A stretch of DNA of 64,000 bases from contig RIBL01000007.1 of the NCBI GenBank assembly GCA_003762875.1, forward strand, positions 57,702 through 121,701, given 5' to 3'. Under the pieces are notes generated by a model. That model was not told the origin of the DNA, searched no databases, and saw only the letters and a program-made list of their open reading frames with translations. The translations under genes and the position numbers were made by a program. The DNA is from Muribaculaceae bacterium Isolate-110 (HZI) (GTDB lineage Bacteria > Bacteroidota > Bacteroidia > Bacteroidales > Muribaculaceae). Below, piece by piece: positions 63,610 to 64,000 of this stretch (its first letter is position 1; each line of letters begins with the position of its first letter).

Positions 63610-64000
63610 GCACATAGCGCAGATGTACTGCGCCAACGGCAAGTATTTCGCGGATTTATACCGCAACAGGATAAGTGGTTATGCCGCCTGGTGCGAACAT
63701 GAACTTTGCTGCGGCTTTTATTTCAATGCCGCCAATATTGGTCCGTACATGAGCCTTGACGAGACATGCCTGAGCAACGGCGAGGTATGGACCTTCCTGA
63801 CCAACAAGGACGGCCACGGCGGCAAGGGCACGCTGGCTGCGGCCATCCCCGGCACGAAGAGCGACGAGATTATATCCATACTCATAGCAGCCATGAGTAA
63901 GTCAGTCAGGCGCAAAGTAAAAGAGGTTACCTGCGATCTGTCGCCGTCAATGATGCTGATAGCAGGTGAAGTATTCTATAACGCCCATGTGGTCAATGAC
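63578..64000 (+). CDS. ISAon1-type DDE transposase (3' end outside window)
   Basis: From ATG 63578 the frame encodes MKVETTALSIKHIAQMYCAN and continues with YMSLDETCLSNGEVWTFLTN, then GHGGKGTLAAAIPGTKSDEI and EVTCDLSPSMMLIAGEVF, all typical of DDE transposases; the Asp in SLDE and in CDLS are likely catalytic. 141 codons are visible and the frame is open to the edge of the window. It overlaps the first frame by 32 bases in the +1 frame. Independent start or frameshifting are both possible. Confidence 0.88.
   Translation, partial: MKVETTALSIKHIAQMYCANGKYFADLYRNRISGYAAWCEHELCCGFYFNAANIGPYMSLDETCLSNGEVWTFLTNKDGHGGKGTLAAAIPGTKSDEIISILIAAMSKSVRRKVKEVTCDLSPSMMLIAGEVFYNAHVVND

Larger units (their letters stand above)
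63181..64000 (+). mobile_element. ISAon1-type insertion sequence, left part (right end outside window)
   Basis: The element enters the beta-barrel part of the sigma-fusion gene somewhere around 63181-63200; the left boundary is approximate (GGGGCTCAAGCCGAAAACC is a possible terminal sequence). It carries the two overlapping frames of ISAon1-type elements. The right inverted repeat and the target duplication are not visible. Confidence 0.75.

Noticed and set aside
1..64000. CRISPR arrays, rRNA operons, replication origin
   Set aside because: No regular short repeats with spacers, no rRNA sequence and no DnaA-box cluster or dnaA gene were seen, even though dnaN and gyrB are present.

Overview
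The window looks like chromosomal DNA of a gut Bacteroidales bacterium, most likely Muribaculaceae or a close relative. Three things support this. First, about fifteen genes are preceded by the Bacteroidota -7 promoter element TAnnTTTG, several with a TTTG-like -33 box 19-21 bases upstream, and start sites show no Shine-Dalgarno pattern. Second, many families are typical of Bacteroidota (DUF4270, DUF4286, DUF4835, DUF4861, DUF6377, a short RpoD without region 1.1, an ISAon1-type transposase). Third, neighbour pairs such as DUF4270 next to a starch-synthase-like gene are common in that phylum. The species cannot be fixed from the sequence alone.

Layout. 1-9.4 kb (minus strand): thiD behind a TPP riboswitch, a MATE exporter, an OPT transporter, lysA and lysC, and a TPR protein. 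9.5-15.1 kb (plus): a VanX-like dipeptidase, a beta-carbonic anhydrase, then a TolC-HlyD-MFS tripartite exporter behind a long structured leader. 15.2-16.8 kb (minus): an AspT/YidE-type transporter. 17-23.6 kb (plus): a compact operon dnaN, DnaQ-like exonuclease, coaBC, DUF4835, recN, rlmB-like. 23.6-30.5 kb (minus): acyltransferase, phosphoesterase, tex, folK, tsaB and an rRNA/tRNA-type methyltransferase. 30.6-32.6 kb: a decayed gene fragment and two divergent GT2 glycosyltransferases. 32.7-36.8 kb (minus): prenyl synthase, tatD, cstA, DUF4286, ruvC. 36.8-46.3 kb (minus): rnr, gyrB, cdaA, folP, a DUF6377 regulator split by an amber codon, purT. 46.4-49.8 kb (plus): carB behind an attenuator-like hairpin.

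49.9-51.6 kb is accessory: a phage-associated gene, then a 1.2-kb relic containing pieces of a tail chaperone-like gene and a tape-measure gene. The relic is bounded by imperfect 30-base direct repeats, one of which is the 3' end of tRNA-Thr(CGU), so it reads as a decayed tRNA-integrated prophage. After that come DUF4270 and a starch-synthase-like gene (minus). On the plus strand follow rpoD, a three-gene pectin (rhamnogalacturonan) set (DUF4861, CE12, GH28), then tilS, an HMA-AraC fusion regulator and a LolC/E-type permease.

The right end holds the most unusual gene: a single reading frame joining an ECF sigma factor, a transmembrane segment, a long linker and an outer-membrane beta-barrel domain. 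Its 3' end is cut by an ISAon1-type insertion sequence that runs off the window. Other candidates for new regulation are the start-codon-sequestering helix below the TPP riboswitch, the carB leader hairpin, the small-ORF leader of the TolC operon, and structured intergenic RNA between gyrB and rnr and upstream of folP.
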